DNA of 64,000 bases from Bact-08 sp964533215 (lineage in GTDB: Bacteria; Bacteroidota; Bacteroidia; Bacteroidales; UBA932). The notes under the pieces are model-generated. The model ran no database searches, was not told where the DNA came from, and worked only from the letters and a program-made list of their open reading frames with translations. Below are positions 26,919-35,821 of the stretch, in pieces. A program made the position numbers and the translations under genes. The stretch covers positions 150,868 to 214,867 of the forward strand of contig CAZHLJ010000005.1 of assembly GCA_964533215.1 (NCBI GenBank). The letters run 5' to 3'. Every line of letters begins with the position of its first letter. The stretch's first letter is position 1.

Positions 26919-28240
26919 TGACAAAGAAGGTTCAGTTAATTTCCTTAGGTTGTTCTAAAAACAAAGTGGACTCGGAACACCTTCTGAGACAAGTCTTCTC
27001 TTCCGGAATAACCATATCTCCAGAAGGGGAAGATTTGAGCATAGCAGGGGTCAACACTGTAATAATCAATACTTGCGGTTTTATAAAAGATGCAAAGAAA
27101 GAGTCTATTGAGGCTATTTTCTCAGCAGTTGACGCTAAACAGAGGGGTTATATAGAGAAAATATTTGTTTTCGGATGTTTGTCCCAGAGGTATTCACTTG
27201 AACTTAAGGACTCTATTCCTGAAGTTGATGGCTTTTTTGGGGCTTTTGATGCAAAATCTGTATTGACAGCTCTTGGGGAGAGTTGGGACGACTCCCTAAA
27301 CTGCCAGAGATATCTGACAACTCCCTCTCACTATGCTTATCTAAAGATATCTGAAGGCTGCGACAGGATATGCTCATATTGTTCCATTCCTTTAATTAGG
27401 GGGCCACATCAATCTGTTCCCGAGGAGATGCTTGTAGATGAAGCCACGTACCTAGCCGAAAATGGGGTTAAGGAGTTGATTGTCATTGCTCAGGATACGA
27501 CATATTATGGAGTTGATCTCTATAAAGAGAGAAAAATAGCTAGCCTTATCGAACGCCTTGGTGATGTCAAAGGTATTGAATGGATAAGGATTCTTTACTC
27601 TTATCCCGCAGCATTTCCGGAACCTCTTCTGGATGTAATGGCAAATCATCCCAAGGTATGCAAGTATCTGGATATCCCTTTGCAGCACATCTCAGACAAA
27701 GTGCTGCAAAATATGAGAAGAAATGTAGATGGTGATCAGACAAGACGGCTGGTTGAAAAATTCAGGGAAAAAGTTCCGGGAATTGTACTGAGGACTACCA
27801 TGATTGTAGGCCATCCAGGTGAAGACAAGCGTGCTTTTGAAGAGCTACTCTCATTTATAAAAGAGGCAAGATTTGAGAGGTTAGGGGCTTTTACCTATTC
27901 TGAAGAGGAGGGGACATGGGGAGCAAATAACTTGAAAGACACTATCAGACAAAAAGTGAAAGAGGAGAGGTACGAAAAACTCATGGAGGTTCAGTCTGAA
28001 ATATCCTTGAACTATAACCGCTCCAGAGTGGGGAGCATAGAGAAGGTACTGGTAGATTCGATAAATGACGGTGTTATAGTTGCCAGAAGCCAGAAGGAGA
28101 GCCCTGAGGTGGACGGAGAGATTTTGATTGGTCTTGAAACCCTGCCAAAAGGTTTCGATTCTAAAAAAATTATTGGTACATTTGTTGATATACAAGTTGA
28201 AAGTGCAGATGAATACGATCTGCTTGCAAAAATTATTTAA
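26918..28240 (+). CDS. rimO: Ribosomal protein uS12 methylthiotransferase
   Basis: The 440-residue radical SAM enzyme adds a methylthio group to an Asp of ribosomal protein S12. It has the N-terminal cluster cysteines (SLGCSKN, NTCGF, FGCLSQR), the radical SAM motif CDRICSYCSIP and a C-terminal TRAM domain. PLQHISDKVLQNMRR is also typical of RimO/MiaB, and the opening VQLISLGCSKNKVDSE favours RimO. Confidence 0.94.
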   Translation: MTKKVQLISLGCSKNKVDSEHLLRQVFSSGITISPEGEDLSIAGVNTVIINTCGFIKDAKKESIEAIFSAVDAKQRGYIEKIFVFGCLSQRYSLELKDSIPEVDGFFGAFDAKSVLTALGESWDDSLNCQRYLTTPSHYAYLKISEGCDRICSYCSIPLIRGPHQSVPEEMLVDEATYLAENGVKELIVIAQDTTYYGVDLYKERKIASLIERLGDVKGIEWIRILYSYPAAFPEPLLDVMANHPKVCKYLDIPLQHISDKVLQNMRRNVDGDQTRRLVEKFREKVPGIVLRTTMIVGHPGEDKRAFEELLSFIKEARFERLGAFTYSEEEGTWGANNLKDTIRQKVKEERYEKLMEVQSEISLNYNRSRVGSIEKVLVDSINDGVIVARSQKESPEVDGEILIGLETLPKGFDSKKIIGTFVDIQVESADEYDLLAKII

Positions 28241-28257
28241 AACATAAAAATTTTATT

Positions 28258-29004
28258 ATGAAGTTATTAGAGGGAAAAGTTGCACTTATAACCGGAGCGG
28301 CAAGGGGAATTGGGAAAGCGATTGCTTTAAAGTATGCCTCTGAGGGTGCAGACATTATCTTTACAGATTTAGTAATTGATGTAAATGGAGAAGCTACAAA
28401 AAAAGAACTCGAATCATATGGCGTGAAAGTTTTGGCTCTTGCTTCAAATGCGGCCTCTTTCGAGGATTCGCACAAGGTTGTGGAAGAGGGTGTGAAAGAG
28501 TTTGGTAAAATAGATATTTTGGTAAACAACGCTGGAATAACCAAGGATGGGTTGATGTTGAGGATGACTGAGCAGCAATGGGACGCTGTAATAAATGTAA
28601 ACCTTAAGTCTGCATTTAACTTTGTTCATGCAGTCACTCCTGTGATGATGCGTCAGAAATCAGGATGCATAATAAGCATGAGTTCAGTTGTAGGAGTTTC
28701 CGGAAATGCCGGTCAGACTAATTATTCGGCATCAAAGGCCGGTATTATCGGGCTTACTAAATCGATAGCACAGGAGCTAGGTTCAAGAGGAATAAGAGCA
28801 AATGCCGTTGCTCCCGGATTCATACTTACGGATATGACAGGAAACTTGCCAGAAGATGTCAAGAAGCAATGGGCAGAGCAGATTCCACTCAGAAGGGGAG
28901 GTAAACCGGAAGATATTGCAAATGTATGTACATTCCTTGCATCTGACCTTTCATCTTATGTTACCGGTCAGGTTATCTCTGTTTGCGGAGGTATGAAGAT
29001 GTAA
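28258..29004 (+). CDS. fabG: 3-oxoacyl-[acyl-carrier-protein] reductase
   Basis: The 248-residue short-chain dehydrogenase performs the first reduction of fatty acid elongation. The NADP motif TGAARGIGKAIA, LVNNAGITKD, the catalytic Ser in SMSSVVGVSG, and YSASKAG with Tyr and Lys are all present. The C-terminus VTGQVISVCGGMKM fits FabG. Confidence 0.93.
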   Translation: MKLLEGKVALITGAARGIGKAIALKYASEGADIIFTDLVIDVNGEATKKELESYGVKVLALASNAASFEDSHKVVEEGVKEFGKIDILVNNAGITKDGLMLRMTEQQWDAVINVNLKSAFNFVHAVTPVMMRQKSGCIISMSSVVGVSGNAGQTNYSASKAGIIGLTKSIAQELGSRGIRANAVAPGFILTDMTGNLPEDVKKQWAEQIPLRRGGKPEDIANVCTFLASDLSSYVTGQVISVCGGMKM

Positions 29005-29044
29005 AAGAAACATCGGAACCTTTATATAAATTAAATTATTTATC

Positions 29045-29965
29045 ATGAAATTCCGCCAATCAAGAAACGTTTTATTTGCCCTGTCAGTAGCATTTATGCT
29101 TACTTCATGCGGGCCTGTTGTGGAGATTTTTAATGTGGATGTCAAAGTCCCTGCAAAATATCCAATAGAGTTTGCGAATAAGAGTGTTGCAGTCTTTTCT
29201 AATGTTGGCAAGGGCAAGGATTCACTGCTTATGGTGAATCTTGCCTCTGGAATTTCTGCCTCTCTGGAGAAAAACCTATCATATCAAACTGGGTCTGTAC
29301 CCGTTTTCGTCATCAATAATGACTCTTCTGCTGTAAGGGATATCTATTATTTGCAATCCCTCTCACAGAAGTCCAATTCGGACATTCTGATTATTATTGA
29401 CAGCCTCAGACTGGGGATACCTGAACATACAAAAGCTCCGCTAAATTCTAATTCTGGTGATCGGTATGATGTAAATTATGTATTTGTCCCATTCACATCT
29501 GTTGTGAATATATATGATGGCATCACAGCTGAGAATATGGTTTCCATTAGACAGACTGACACGGTATACTGGGAGGTGCTCAGCAGAAGTGACATGAAAG
29601 CTAATATCATGACAAAAATCTACAATTCATTGGATAATGTCTCCCAAGGTGTCGGGAAGAGTGTAACCGAGAACTTATTTGACAAATGGGAGACCGTAGG
29701 CAGGTACCTATATATTTTCAATGATGCCAGATGGGTTAACGCCTTTGATCTAGCCAAAAATTTCAAGTGGTCTGAGGCTTCTGCTCTATGGATGCAAGAG
29801 ACTGCTTCCACAGACAAGCTAAGAGCAGCCTGTGCTGCCTTCAATATGGCAGTAGCATGCGAAATGAACAGCAAAAAGGATCTTGCCCTAAAGTGGATTG
29901 AATATTCCCAAAGCTGCTACAATCTTACCGGAGTTGAGAATTACAAACTTTTATTAAAGAAGTAG
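29045..29965 (+). CDS. Lipoprotein of unknown function (DUF6340-like)
   Basis: The 306-residue protein has a lipoprotein signal ending MLTSC. The mature part begins with a beta-rich domain (KSVAVFSNVGKGKD, ILIIIDSLRLG) and ends with helical, tetratricopeptide-like segments (AACAAFNMAVACEMN). It looks like the conserved Bacteroidota lipoprotein family DUF6340; I am not certain of the family number. No catalytic motif is seen. Confidence 0.6.
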   Translation: MKFRQSRNVLFALSVAFMLTSCGPVVEIFNVDVKVPAKYPIEFANKSVAVFSNVGKGKDSLLMVNLASGISASLEKNLSYQTGSVPVFVINNDSSAVRDIYYLQSLSQKSNSDILIIIDSLRLGIPEHTKAPLNSNSGDRYDVNYVFVPFTSVVNIYDGITAENMVSIRQTDTVYWEVLSRSDMKANIMTKIYNSLDNVSQGVGKSVTENLFDKWETVGRYLYIFNDARWVNAFDLAKNFKWSEASALWMQETASTDKLRAACAAFNMAVACEMNSKKDLALKWIEYSQSCYNLTGVENYKLLLKK

Positions 29966-29966
29966 T

Positions 29967-30152
29967 TTGAAACAGAAAGAAGTTCTCAAAAGGACCCACC
30001 GTAAAGCCATTCTTTTTAATGACAAAGAGATGGAGGCTGTCGAAACCTATTGTAGAAAGTATAAGGTTAAGTCTAAGACCAAGTTTTTCAGGGAAGCCAT
30101 AATTTCCACCATACTTAAGCAGTTTGAAGAGGATCATCCCAGGCTGTTCTGA
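29967..30152 (+). CDS. Small basic ribbon-helix-helix-like protein
   Basis: The 61-residue protein begins at a TTG one base after the previous stop codon. KRTHRKAILFNDKEM, followed by KSKTKFFREAIISTILKQF, resembles the small conserved Bacteroidota protein found upstream of rnpB. The helix-turn-helix-like spacing suggests an RHH DNA-binding fold. The stop is about 20 bases from the end of the convergent RNase P RNA gene. Confidence 0.6.
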   Translation: MKQKEVLKRTHRKAILFNDKEMEAVETYCRKYKVKSKTKFFREAIISTILKQFEEDHPRLF

Positions 30153-30173
30153 TAAGTTGTTTTTAATAATAAA

Positions 30174-30498
30174 AAGGTGGGTCTGTAAGCCGGATTCTGT
30201 TCTCTAAAAGATTCCCTATCATTTGTCTGACGCAGCCTACCCCCCAGCGATGAGCGAGCAGCCCTTTTTGCTGGTATACATGGCCTTGCAGGAGACTGGT
30301 CGTACCCCCTTCATGTCGCCATAAAGAGTCGTGGGCTCTTACCCCGCATTTTCACCCTTACCTTGTTTAAAGGCGGTAATTTTCTGTTACGATTTGCCAA
30401 AGGTTACCCCCTGCTGTGATTTCCACAGAGTCTTGCTCTTTCCTGTCCGGACTTTCCTCACTTTTTTGCAAAAGCGCGATAGAGCGACCCACCTGGCG
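30174..30498 (-). ncRNA. rnpB: RNase P RNA (bacterial type A)
   Basis: On the minus strand the universal core GAGGAAAGTCCGGACA follows the 5' stem, and ACAGAATCCGGCTTACAGAC precedes the 3' end. The terminal P1 helix is AGGTGGGTC with GACCCACCT. Internal elements GGGTAAGGGTGAAA and GGGGGGTAGGCTG are also present. It is the catalytic RNA that matures tRNA 5' ends. The exact ends are set by the P1 pairing and the promoter, within a few bases. Confidence 0.95.
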
Positions 30499-30499
30499 G

Positions 30500-30507
30500 C
30501 AAAGGTA
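30500..30507 (-). promoter_or_regulatory. TAnnTTTG -7 element of rnpB
   Basis: TACCTTTG on the minus strand lies a few bases before the first base of the P1 helix, fitting a transcription start near 30494. Confidence 0.6.
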
Positions 30508-30511
30508 GTAA

Positions 30512-30544
30512 TTTGTTTCATCCATAAATAATTTTATATATTTG
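30512..30544 (+). promoter_or_regulatory. Promoter of the thiamine uptake operon
   Basis: TTTG at 30512-30515 and TATATTTG at 30537-30544 are separated by 21 bases, the full Bacteroidota consensus. Transcription would begin near 30551, just before the TPP riboswitch. The region also carries the divergent rnpB promoter. Confidence 0.75.
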
Positions 30545-30562
30545 CACTGCATTTCAAAAAAT

Positions 30563-30635
30563 GCTTGGGGGTGCCCGGTTGGGCTGAGATTATACCCTTT
30601 TCACCTGATCTAGGTAATGCTAGCGAAGGGAAAGC
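30563..30635 (+). promoter_or_regulatory. TPP riboswitch
   Basis: The thi-box core is clear: GGGGGTGCC at the start, GGGCTGAGAT, CACCTGATCTAGGTAATGC and AGCGAAGGGAAA. GCTT and AAGC close the P1 helix (30563-30566 with 30632-30635). It binds thiamine pyrophosphate and should shut off the receptor/transporter operon when TPP is high. CCCCC at 30654-30658 could pair with GGGGG at 30567-30571 as an alternative structure. I see no terminator before the ATG, so control may be at translation. Confidence 0.95.
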
Positions 30636-30677
30636 GCGTCAAATTCTCTGTATCCCCCTGCTAATAAATAATTAATT

Positions 30678-32900
30678 ATGAAGAAATTAACTTTATTCTG
30701 CGGGGTTATTTTATTACCATTTCTCACCCTTGCCCAAAATCCAGGGCAAAAAGAGAAAACATCAACCATTAAACTAGACAGTGTTGTTGTAGAGGCCTAC
30801 AGGGCCGGGAAAAACACACCTGTAAGTTATTCAAGATTTGGAAAAGAGGAGCTCAAGCAAGTCTCGTCAACCTACTCCCTTCCCATGGCACTTTCTCTTA
30901 CACCATCAGTAGTTGCTTCAACGGAGGGAGGTAACGGCCTCGGCTATTCATCAATAAGGATAAGAGGAAGTGAGGGTTCCAGAATTAATGTGACAATGAA
31001 CGGCATTGCGCTTAACGATGCAGAGTCGCAGGAGGTTTTCTGGGTCAATATTCCTGCTCTTACAGGGTTTCTGCAAGATGTGCAGATTCAGAGAGGAGTA
31101 GGTACATCAACAAACGGGGCTGGAGCTTTTGGCGCAAGCATAAATATGAGGTCTCTTACAACCCAACCTGAAGCATATGGCAACGCAGAATTTGGCATTG
31201 CAAGCTATAACAGTTTCACCTCTGCACTTGGAGCGGGAACAGGCCTGCTAAGAAACGGACTCTCTTTTGATGTTAAATATTCCCATAATTCAGGAGACGG
31301 ATATATAAGAAACGCAAAGACCAACTTAAACTCTCTATTTGCAACCCTTGGCTGGATTAGTGGAAAATCCTCACTTAGACTAAATTATATAATGGGAGAT
31401 CAAAAGTCAGGGATAACATGGAAAGGCATATCCAGAGAAAAGATGAATATCGACCGTAGATATAACCCGGCAGGAGAATACTATGATGCAGCCGGTAATA
31501 TCCGCTACTATGACAATGAAACAGACAATTATCTTCAGCACCACTTTCAACTTCATTATATTCAACAGCTTAGGGATAATTTATTATGGAGCAATACTTT
31601 ACATTTTACCAAAGGGGATGGGTATTATGAGAATTATAAAGCTGGTAAAAAATTCTCCGAATACGGGCTTCCTTCTCAGATAATTGGCGGGACAACCTTT
31701 AAAAAAAGTGACCTGATAACGCAAAAGGCTCTTGATAATAACTATACAGCTTTCACTTCGAATCTTCAATATACTGGCAAAAGACTGAATATTAAGGGAG
31801 GAGTTTCATACTCTTACTACCAAGGTGACCATTTCGGAGATCTTATATGGGCTATGTATAATGGGAATATTCCTGAAAATTATAGGTGGTATATGAATAC
31901 AGGATACAAAAATGACTACTCTATATTTACCAAGGCTGAGGTAAGCATAACTGATGAAATCATAGCATTTGCTGACCTTCAGTACAGGGGCATAAAGTAT
32001 GTAATGAATGGTAAAGATGATGATTTTGCCTCTTTGGACTATAAAAAGAACTACAATTTCTTTAACCCTAAATTTGGCGCCACATACAATATCAATGGCA
32101 GTAATCAGCTATACGCCTCGTTGGCAGTCGGAAGAAAAGAACCAAGCCGGACAGACATAAAGGAGTCAATAAAGGCTGGAAAGGCAAATTATGTAAGAGA
32201 TGAAAGATTGACTGATTATGAGATAGGGTATAGACTAAACAATGAGAAATTTATGTTTTCGGCCAATCTGTACCTCATGGAATACAAAGACCAACTTGTA
32301 CCTACAGGAAAACTCAGTGAAACCGGTTATGTGATAAAAGAGAATGTTCCAGTATCATACCGTAGAGGTTTTGAAATGGCTGCATCATGGGCTCCCTTAA
32401 AAATGTTGAAACTCGACGGAAACCTGACCTTGAGTACAAACAAGATAAAAGACTACACAGCCTGGACAGATCTCTATGACAACAGTTCTGACTGGAACAA
32501 GTTGCCTCAGAAAAGTCAATACTTTAAAACGACAGACCTTTCATTTTCACCGGAAGCTGTAGGGATGGGTATGATAACATGTTTTCCAGGCTGGAACACT
32601 TCATTCTCCCTTAACAGCAAGTACGTAGGAAAACAGTATTACGATAATACTTCTGACGATTCAAGGTCAATCCCGTCATATTTCGTAATGGGCTTTAAAG
32701 GGACAAAGAATATAAGTATGAAAAACGGCTCTTCCATAGATATTCAGTTTTTTGTTGACAATCTGCTAAACAGAAAATATTTTTCAAATGCATGGATTTA
32801 TACGGCAGAGTTTGCAAATGGAGCTGACACATATGTGGATGAGGGTCTTTACCCTCAGGCCGGCATTAATTTTACAGCTAAAATAGCATTTAAGTTCTGA
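30678..32900 (+). CDS. TonB-dependent outer-membrane receptor, thiamine-related
   Basis: The 740-residue protein has a signal peptide, a TonB-box-like start (KLDSVVVEA), a plug domain (SSIRIRGSEGSRINVTMNG, VQIQRGVGTSTNGAGAFG) and a beta barrel ending in aromatic residues (TAKIAFKF). The TPP riboswitch immediately upstream and the PnuT-like gene downstream point to thiamine or a thiamine precursor as substrate. It lacks the SusC N-terminal extension. Confidence 0.88.
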   Translation: MKKLTLFCGVILLPFLTLAQNPGQKEKTSTIKLDSVVVEAYRAGKNTPVSYSRFGKEELKQVSSTYSLPMALSLTPSVVASTEGGNGLGYSSIRIRGSEGSRINVTMNGIALNDAESQEVFWVNIPALTGFLQDVQIQRGVGTSTNGAGAFGASINMRSLTTQPEAYGNAEFGIASYNSFTSALGAGTGLLRNGLSFDVKYSHNSGDGYIRNAKTNLNSLFATLGWISGKSSLRLNYIMGDQKSGITWKGISREKMNIDRRYNPAGEYYDAAGNIRYYDNETDNYLQHHFQLHYIQQLRDNLLWSNTLHFTKGDGYYENYKAGKKFSEYGLPSQIIGGTTFKKSDLITQKALDNNYTAFTSNLQYTGKRLNIKGGVSYSYYQGDHFGDLIWAMYNGNIPENYRWYMNTGYKNDYSIFTKAEVSITDEIIAFADLQYRGIKYVMNGKDDDFASLDYKKNYNFFNPKFGATYNINGSNQLYASLAVGRKEPSRTDIKESIKAGKANYVRDERLTDYEIGYRLNNEKFMFSANLYLMEYKDQLVPTGKLSETGYVIKENVPVSYRRGFEMAASWAPLKMLKLDGNLTLSTNKIKDYTAWTDLYDNSSDWNKLPQKSQYFKTTDLSFSPEAVGMGMITCFPGWNTSFSLNSKYVGKQYYDNTSDDSRSIPSYFVMGFKGTKNISMKNGSSIDIQFFVDNLLNRKYFSNAWIYTAEFANGADTYVDEGLYPQAGINFTAKIAFKF

Positions 32901-32902
32901 TA

Positions 32903-33469
32903 ATGGATAACAGCACTTTTATCGAAATATTTGGTGCAGTGACAGGCTTGGTCTACGTATTACTCGAGATCCGCCAGAAAAGACTTATGTGGGTTGTGGG
33001 CGGAGTTTCCGCCCTTACCTACATACTTGTCTTTTTTAATTCAGGCCTTATAGCTGCCATGGGCCTACAGTTCTATTATCTTGCCGTGAGCCTGTATGGA
33101 TGGAAAAAATGGGGAGAGAGCGATAATACAGAGAGCAAATCAGAAATAACTGTCTCAAAAATGTCCGGTAAAGTGCTTGTCTTTTCAATACTCTGTTCAA
33201 TAGCCGGATATCTTTTACTCTCAATGGTGCTGGATATTTACGGAAAGGACCCGATGCCGGAAACGGATGCTGTAATTGCAGTGCTTAGCATGCTGGCCAC
33301 TTGGTGGGTGACCAGAAAATTCATTGAAAACTGGTACCTCTGGATAATTGCCGATGGACTGGCAGTTTATCTTTACGCCACTCAGGGGCTGTATGCAACA
33401 GCCCTCCTATATTTTGTCTATATCATTGCTGCTGTTGTCGGTTACCTTCACTGGAGAAAGTTCTCCTAA
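32903..33469 (+). CDS. pnuT: PnuC/PnuT-family vitamin transporter (thiamine)
   Basis: The 188-residue integral membrane protein has about seven helices with the PnuC family pattern (EIFGAVTGLVYVLLEIRQKR, YYLAVSLYGWKKW, NWYLWIIADGLAVYLY). PnuC proteins carry nicotinamide riboside; the thiamine branch is PnuT. It is placed in a TPP-riboswitch operon two bases after the receptor, so thiamine is the likely cargo. Confidence 0.85.
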   Translation: MDNSTFIEIFGAVTGLVYVLLEIRQKRLMWVVGGVSALTYILVFFNSGLIAAMGLQFYYLAVSLYGWKKWGESDNTESKSEITVSKMSGKVLVFSILCSIAGYLLLSMVLDIYGKDPMPETDAVIAVLSMLATWWVTRKFIENWYLWIIADGLAVYLYATQGLYATALLYFVYIIAAVVGYLHWRKFS

Positions 33470-33473
33470 ACGC

Positions 33474-33504
33474 TTTGAATTGGTTGCCAAAATATCTAAG
33501 TTTG
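33474..33504 (+). promoter_or_regulatory. Promoter of the murK-murQ operon
   Basis: TTTG at 33474-33477 and TAAGTTTG at 33497-33504 are 19 bases apart. A reading frame from TTG 33475 would overlap this promoter, so the ATG at 33520 is taken as the start. Confidence 0.65.
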
Positions 33505-33519
33505 CAAAAATTTTTTGAT

Positions 33520-34353
33520 ATGCTTTTAATTGCAGACAGCGGGTCGACAAAGGTAGATTGGAGAACCATAAACAGCGATGGATCAGTCAAAGAGGTTACT
33601 ACAGCAGGGATAAATCCATATTTCCAGACAGAAGAGTCAATAGTAAACGAGCTTCAGCAGAAACTATTCCCATATGTTGGCACATCTGTGGATGAGATTC
33701 ATTTTTACGGAGCAGGAGTATCCCCTGAAAAAGTTCCTGTCCTGCAAGATTGTTTCAAGAAGGTCTTCCCAAAGGCGACCTCTTATGCATATACAGACCT
33801 TCTGGCAGCGGCCAGGGCACTTTGCGGCCACAAACCGGGAATTGCAGGGATACTAGGCACAGGTGCCAACTCCTGTTTCTATGACGGAAAAGATATCGCT
33901 GATAACGTTCCAGCGTGTGGTTTTATTCTTGGTGACGAAGGAAGCGGAGCCGTTCTCGGTAAAAAGCTTATCTCCGATTATCTTAAAAGACAACTGCCTC
34001 AGGAAATTAGCACTCTATTTACTCAGAAATACGGACTTAATTATGGGTCAATAGTTGAAAAGGTTTACAGGCAACCCTATCCGAACAGGTTTCTGGCTAC
34101 ATTCTCGATATTCCTGTATGAAAACAGGACAAATCCATATATAGCTGATTTACTTAAAAATAGTTTCAAGGAATTTTTTACCCGAAACATCGTTCAATAT
34201 GATTATAAAAAGTATCCTGTCAACCTTGTAGGTTCAGTGGCTTTTTATTACAGCGATATCATAAAGGAGACGGCATCAGGACTTGGAATAAGTGTCGGGA
34301 AAATTCTTAAATCACCAATTGATGGGTTGGTAGAGTATCATAAATCTATATAA
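33520..34353 (+). CDS. murK: BadF/BadG-type sugar kinase, likely N-acetylmuramic acid kinase
   Basis: The 277-residue ASKHA-fold kinase has LLIADSGSTKVDW (phosphate 1), GILGTGANSCFYDG (phosphate 2) and GFILGDEGSGAVLG. This is the BadF/BadG/N-acetylglucosamine kinase family. It sits directly before murQ, as does the N-acetylmuramic acid kinase MurK of Tannerella. It would phosphorylate MurNAc, or GlcNAc, taken up from cell-wall turnover. The assignment to MurNAc rests on the neighbour. Confidence 0.75.
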   Translation: MLLIADSGSTKVDWRTINSDGSVKEVTTAGINPYFQTEESIVNELQQKLFPYVGTSVDEIHFYGAGVSPEKVPVLQDCFKKVFPKATSYAYTDLLAAARALCGHKPGIAGILGTGANSCFYDGKDIADNVPACGFILGDEGSGAVLGKKLISDYLKRQLPQEISTLFTQKYGLNYGSIVEKVYRQPYPNRFLATFSIFLYENRTNPYIADLLKNSFKEFFTRNIVQYDYKKYPVNLVGSVAFYYSDIIKETASGLGISVGKILKSPIDGLVEYHKSI

Positions 34354-34361
34354 TTATCATT

Positions 34362-35177
34362 ATGAAAGTTACTGAACAGAGTTCAAACTACGCCAACTTG
34401 GACAAGATGTCTACAAGAGAACTTCTCGACAATATGAACAGGGAGGATAAAACCGTACCTTTTGCAGTTGAAAAATGTATCCCACAAATTGAAAAGCTTG
34501 TGGATGGTATAGTAGAGAGGATACAGAGAGGTGGCAGACTCTTTTATCTTGGAGCAGGTACAAGCGGAAGACTGGGGATTCTGGATGCATCGGAAATACC
34601 TCCTACTTATGGAGCGCCGTTTGATCTTATAATTGGTCTGATAGCAGGTGGGGACAAAGCGATAAGAAAGGCGGTAGAGGCTGCTGAGGATAAATGGGAC
34701 GGCGGATGGCTGGACATGCAGCAGTATGGTGTTGACAAGGATGATGTTGTGGTAGGAATTGCTGCTTCAGGCACAACTCCTTATGTAATTGGAGCAGTAA
34801 AGGAGTCAAGGAAAAGAGGAATCCTTACCGCCTGTATAACCTGTAATCCTGGTTCTCCACTTGCAGCCGAGGTGGATATTCCAATTGAAGCTGTCGTCGG
34901 ACCGGAATTTGTGACCGGAAGCACCAGAATGAAATCAGGTACAGCCCAGAAGCTAGTTCTTAATATGATCTCCACAACAACTATGATACGTCTTGGTCAC
35001 GTTAAGGGAAACAAGATGGTGGATATGCAACTTACAAATGCGAAATTGGTAGACAGAGGGACTAAGATGATCATGGACGAAGCGGGTATAGCCGATTACG
35101 ATTATGCGAAAGAACTCTTGCTCACTCACAAGTCTGTGAGAAATGCTGTTGACTTCTATAATAGTCAGAAAAAATAG
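34362..35177 (+). CDS. murQ: N-acetylmuramic acid 6-phosphate etherase
   Basis: The 271-residue SIS-domain enzyme splits D-lactate from MurNAc-6-phosphate, giving GlcNAc-6-phosphate. LGAGTSGRLGILDASE, IAASGTTPYVIGA and VTGSTRMKSGTAQK are diagnostic. It follows the kinase by eight bases, forming a two-step murein-sugar recycling unit. The length is slightly shorter than the 300-residue E. coli protein. Confidence 0.93.
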   Translation: MKVTEQSSNYANLDKMSTRELLDNMNREDKTVPFAVEKCIPQIEKLVDGIVERIQRGGRLFYLGAGTSGRLGILDASEIPPTYGAPFDLIIGLIAGGDKAIRKAVEAAEDKWDGGWLDMQQYGVDKDDVVVGIAASGTTPYVIGAVKESRKRGILTACITCNPGSPLAAEVDIPIEAVVGPEFVTGSTRMKSGTAQKLVLNMISTTTMIRLGHVKGNKMVDMQLTNAKLVDRGTKMIMDEAGIADYDYAKELLLTHKSVRNAVDFYNSQKK

Positions 35178-35186
35178 CGAAACCAG

Positions 35187-35810
35187 ATGTTCAAACAAGA
35201 CTACCACTCTCTTTTGCTTCAGAATGCCGTAGACGAACTTGCATCTCTTCCCGGAGTGGGAAGAAAAAGTGCAATGAGGTTTGCACTTCACTTGCTTAAG
35301 CAGCCAAAAGAGAATGTAGAAAGATTTGGACAATCTATTCTCAAGATGAGAAGGGAAATTATGTATTGCACAAACTGCAATATGATTTCCGATACACCTT
35401 TATGCAAGGTCTGCAGTGACTCATCAAGAGATCGCTCATTGATTTGTGTTGTAGAGAGCATAAGAGATGTCCTTAGTATAGAAAACACTCTTCAATATAA
35501 TGGCATGTATCATGTCCTTGGAGGAATCATCTCGCCAATGGATGGGGTGGGACCCTCGGATTTGTCAATAAGTCAATTGATAAAAAGAGTGGAAGAGGAG
35601 TCTGTAAACGAAGTCTTTCTTGCCTTGAGCACAACTATGGAGGGAGAGACTACAGCCTTCTACCTGTACAAGTTACTTAATAAATTTTCAGTAAAAATAA
35701 GCACTATTGCAAGGGGTGTCGGATTTGGCGACGAACTTGAGTTCACCGATGAGGTTACTCTTGGACGTTCAATTCAAAACCGTCAGCCTTTTGTTCCACT
35801 TAACCAATAA
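35187..35810 (+). CDS. recR: Recombination mediator RecR
   Basis: The 207-residue protein has the helix-hairpin-helix LPGVGRKSAMRFALHLL, a four-cysteine zinc site (CTNCNMISDTPLCKVC) and a Toprim domain (LICVVESIRD, HVLGGIISPMDGVGP). It loads RecA with RecO/RecF in DNA repair. Confidence 0.95.
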   Translation: MFKQDYHSLLLQNAVDELASLPGVGRKSAMRFALHLLKQPKENVERFGQSILKMRREIMYCTNCNMISDTPLCKVCSDSSRDRSLICVVESIRDVLSIENTLQYNGMYHVLGGIISPMDGVGPSDLSISQLIKRVEEESVNEVFLALSTTMEGETTAFYLYKLLNKFSVKISTIARGVGFGDELEFTDEVTLGRSIQNRQPFVPLNQ

Positions 35811-35821
35811 CAAATAATATC

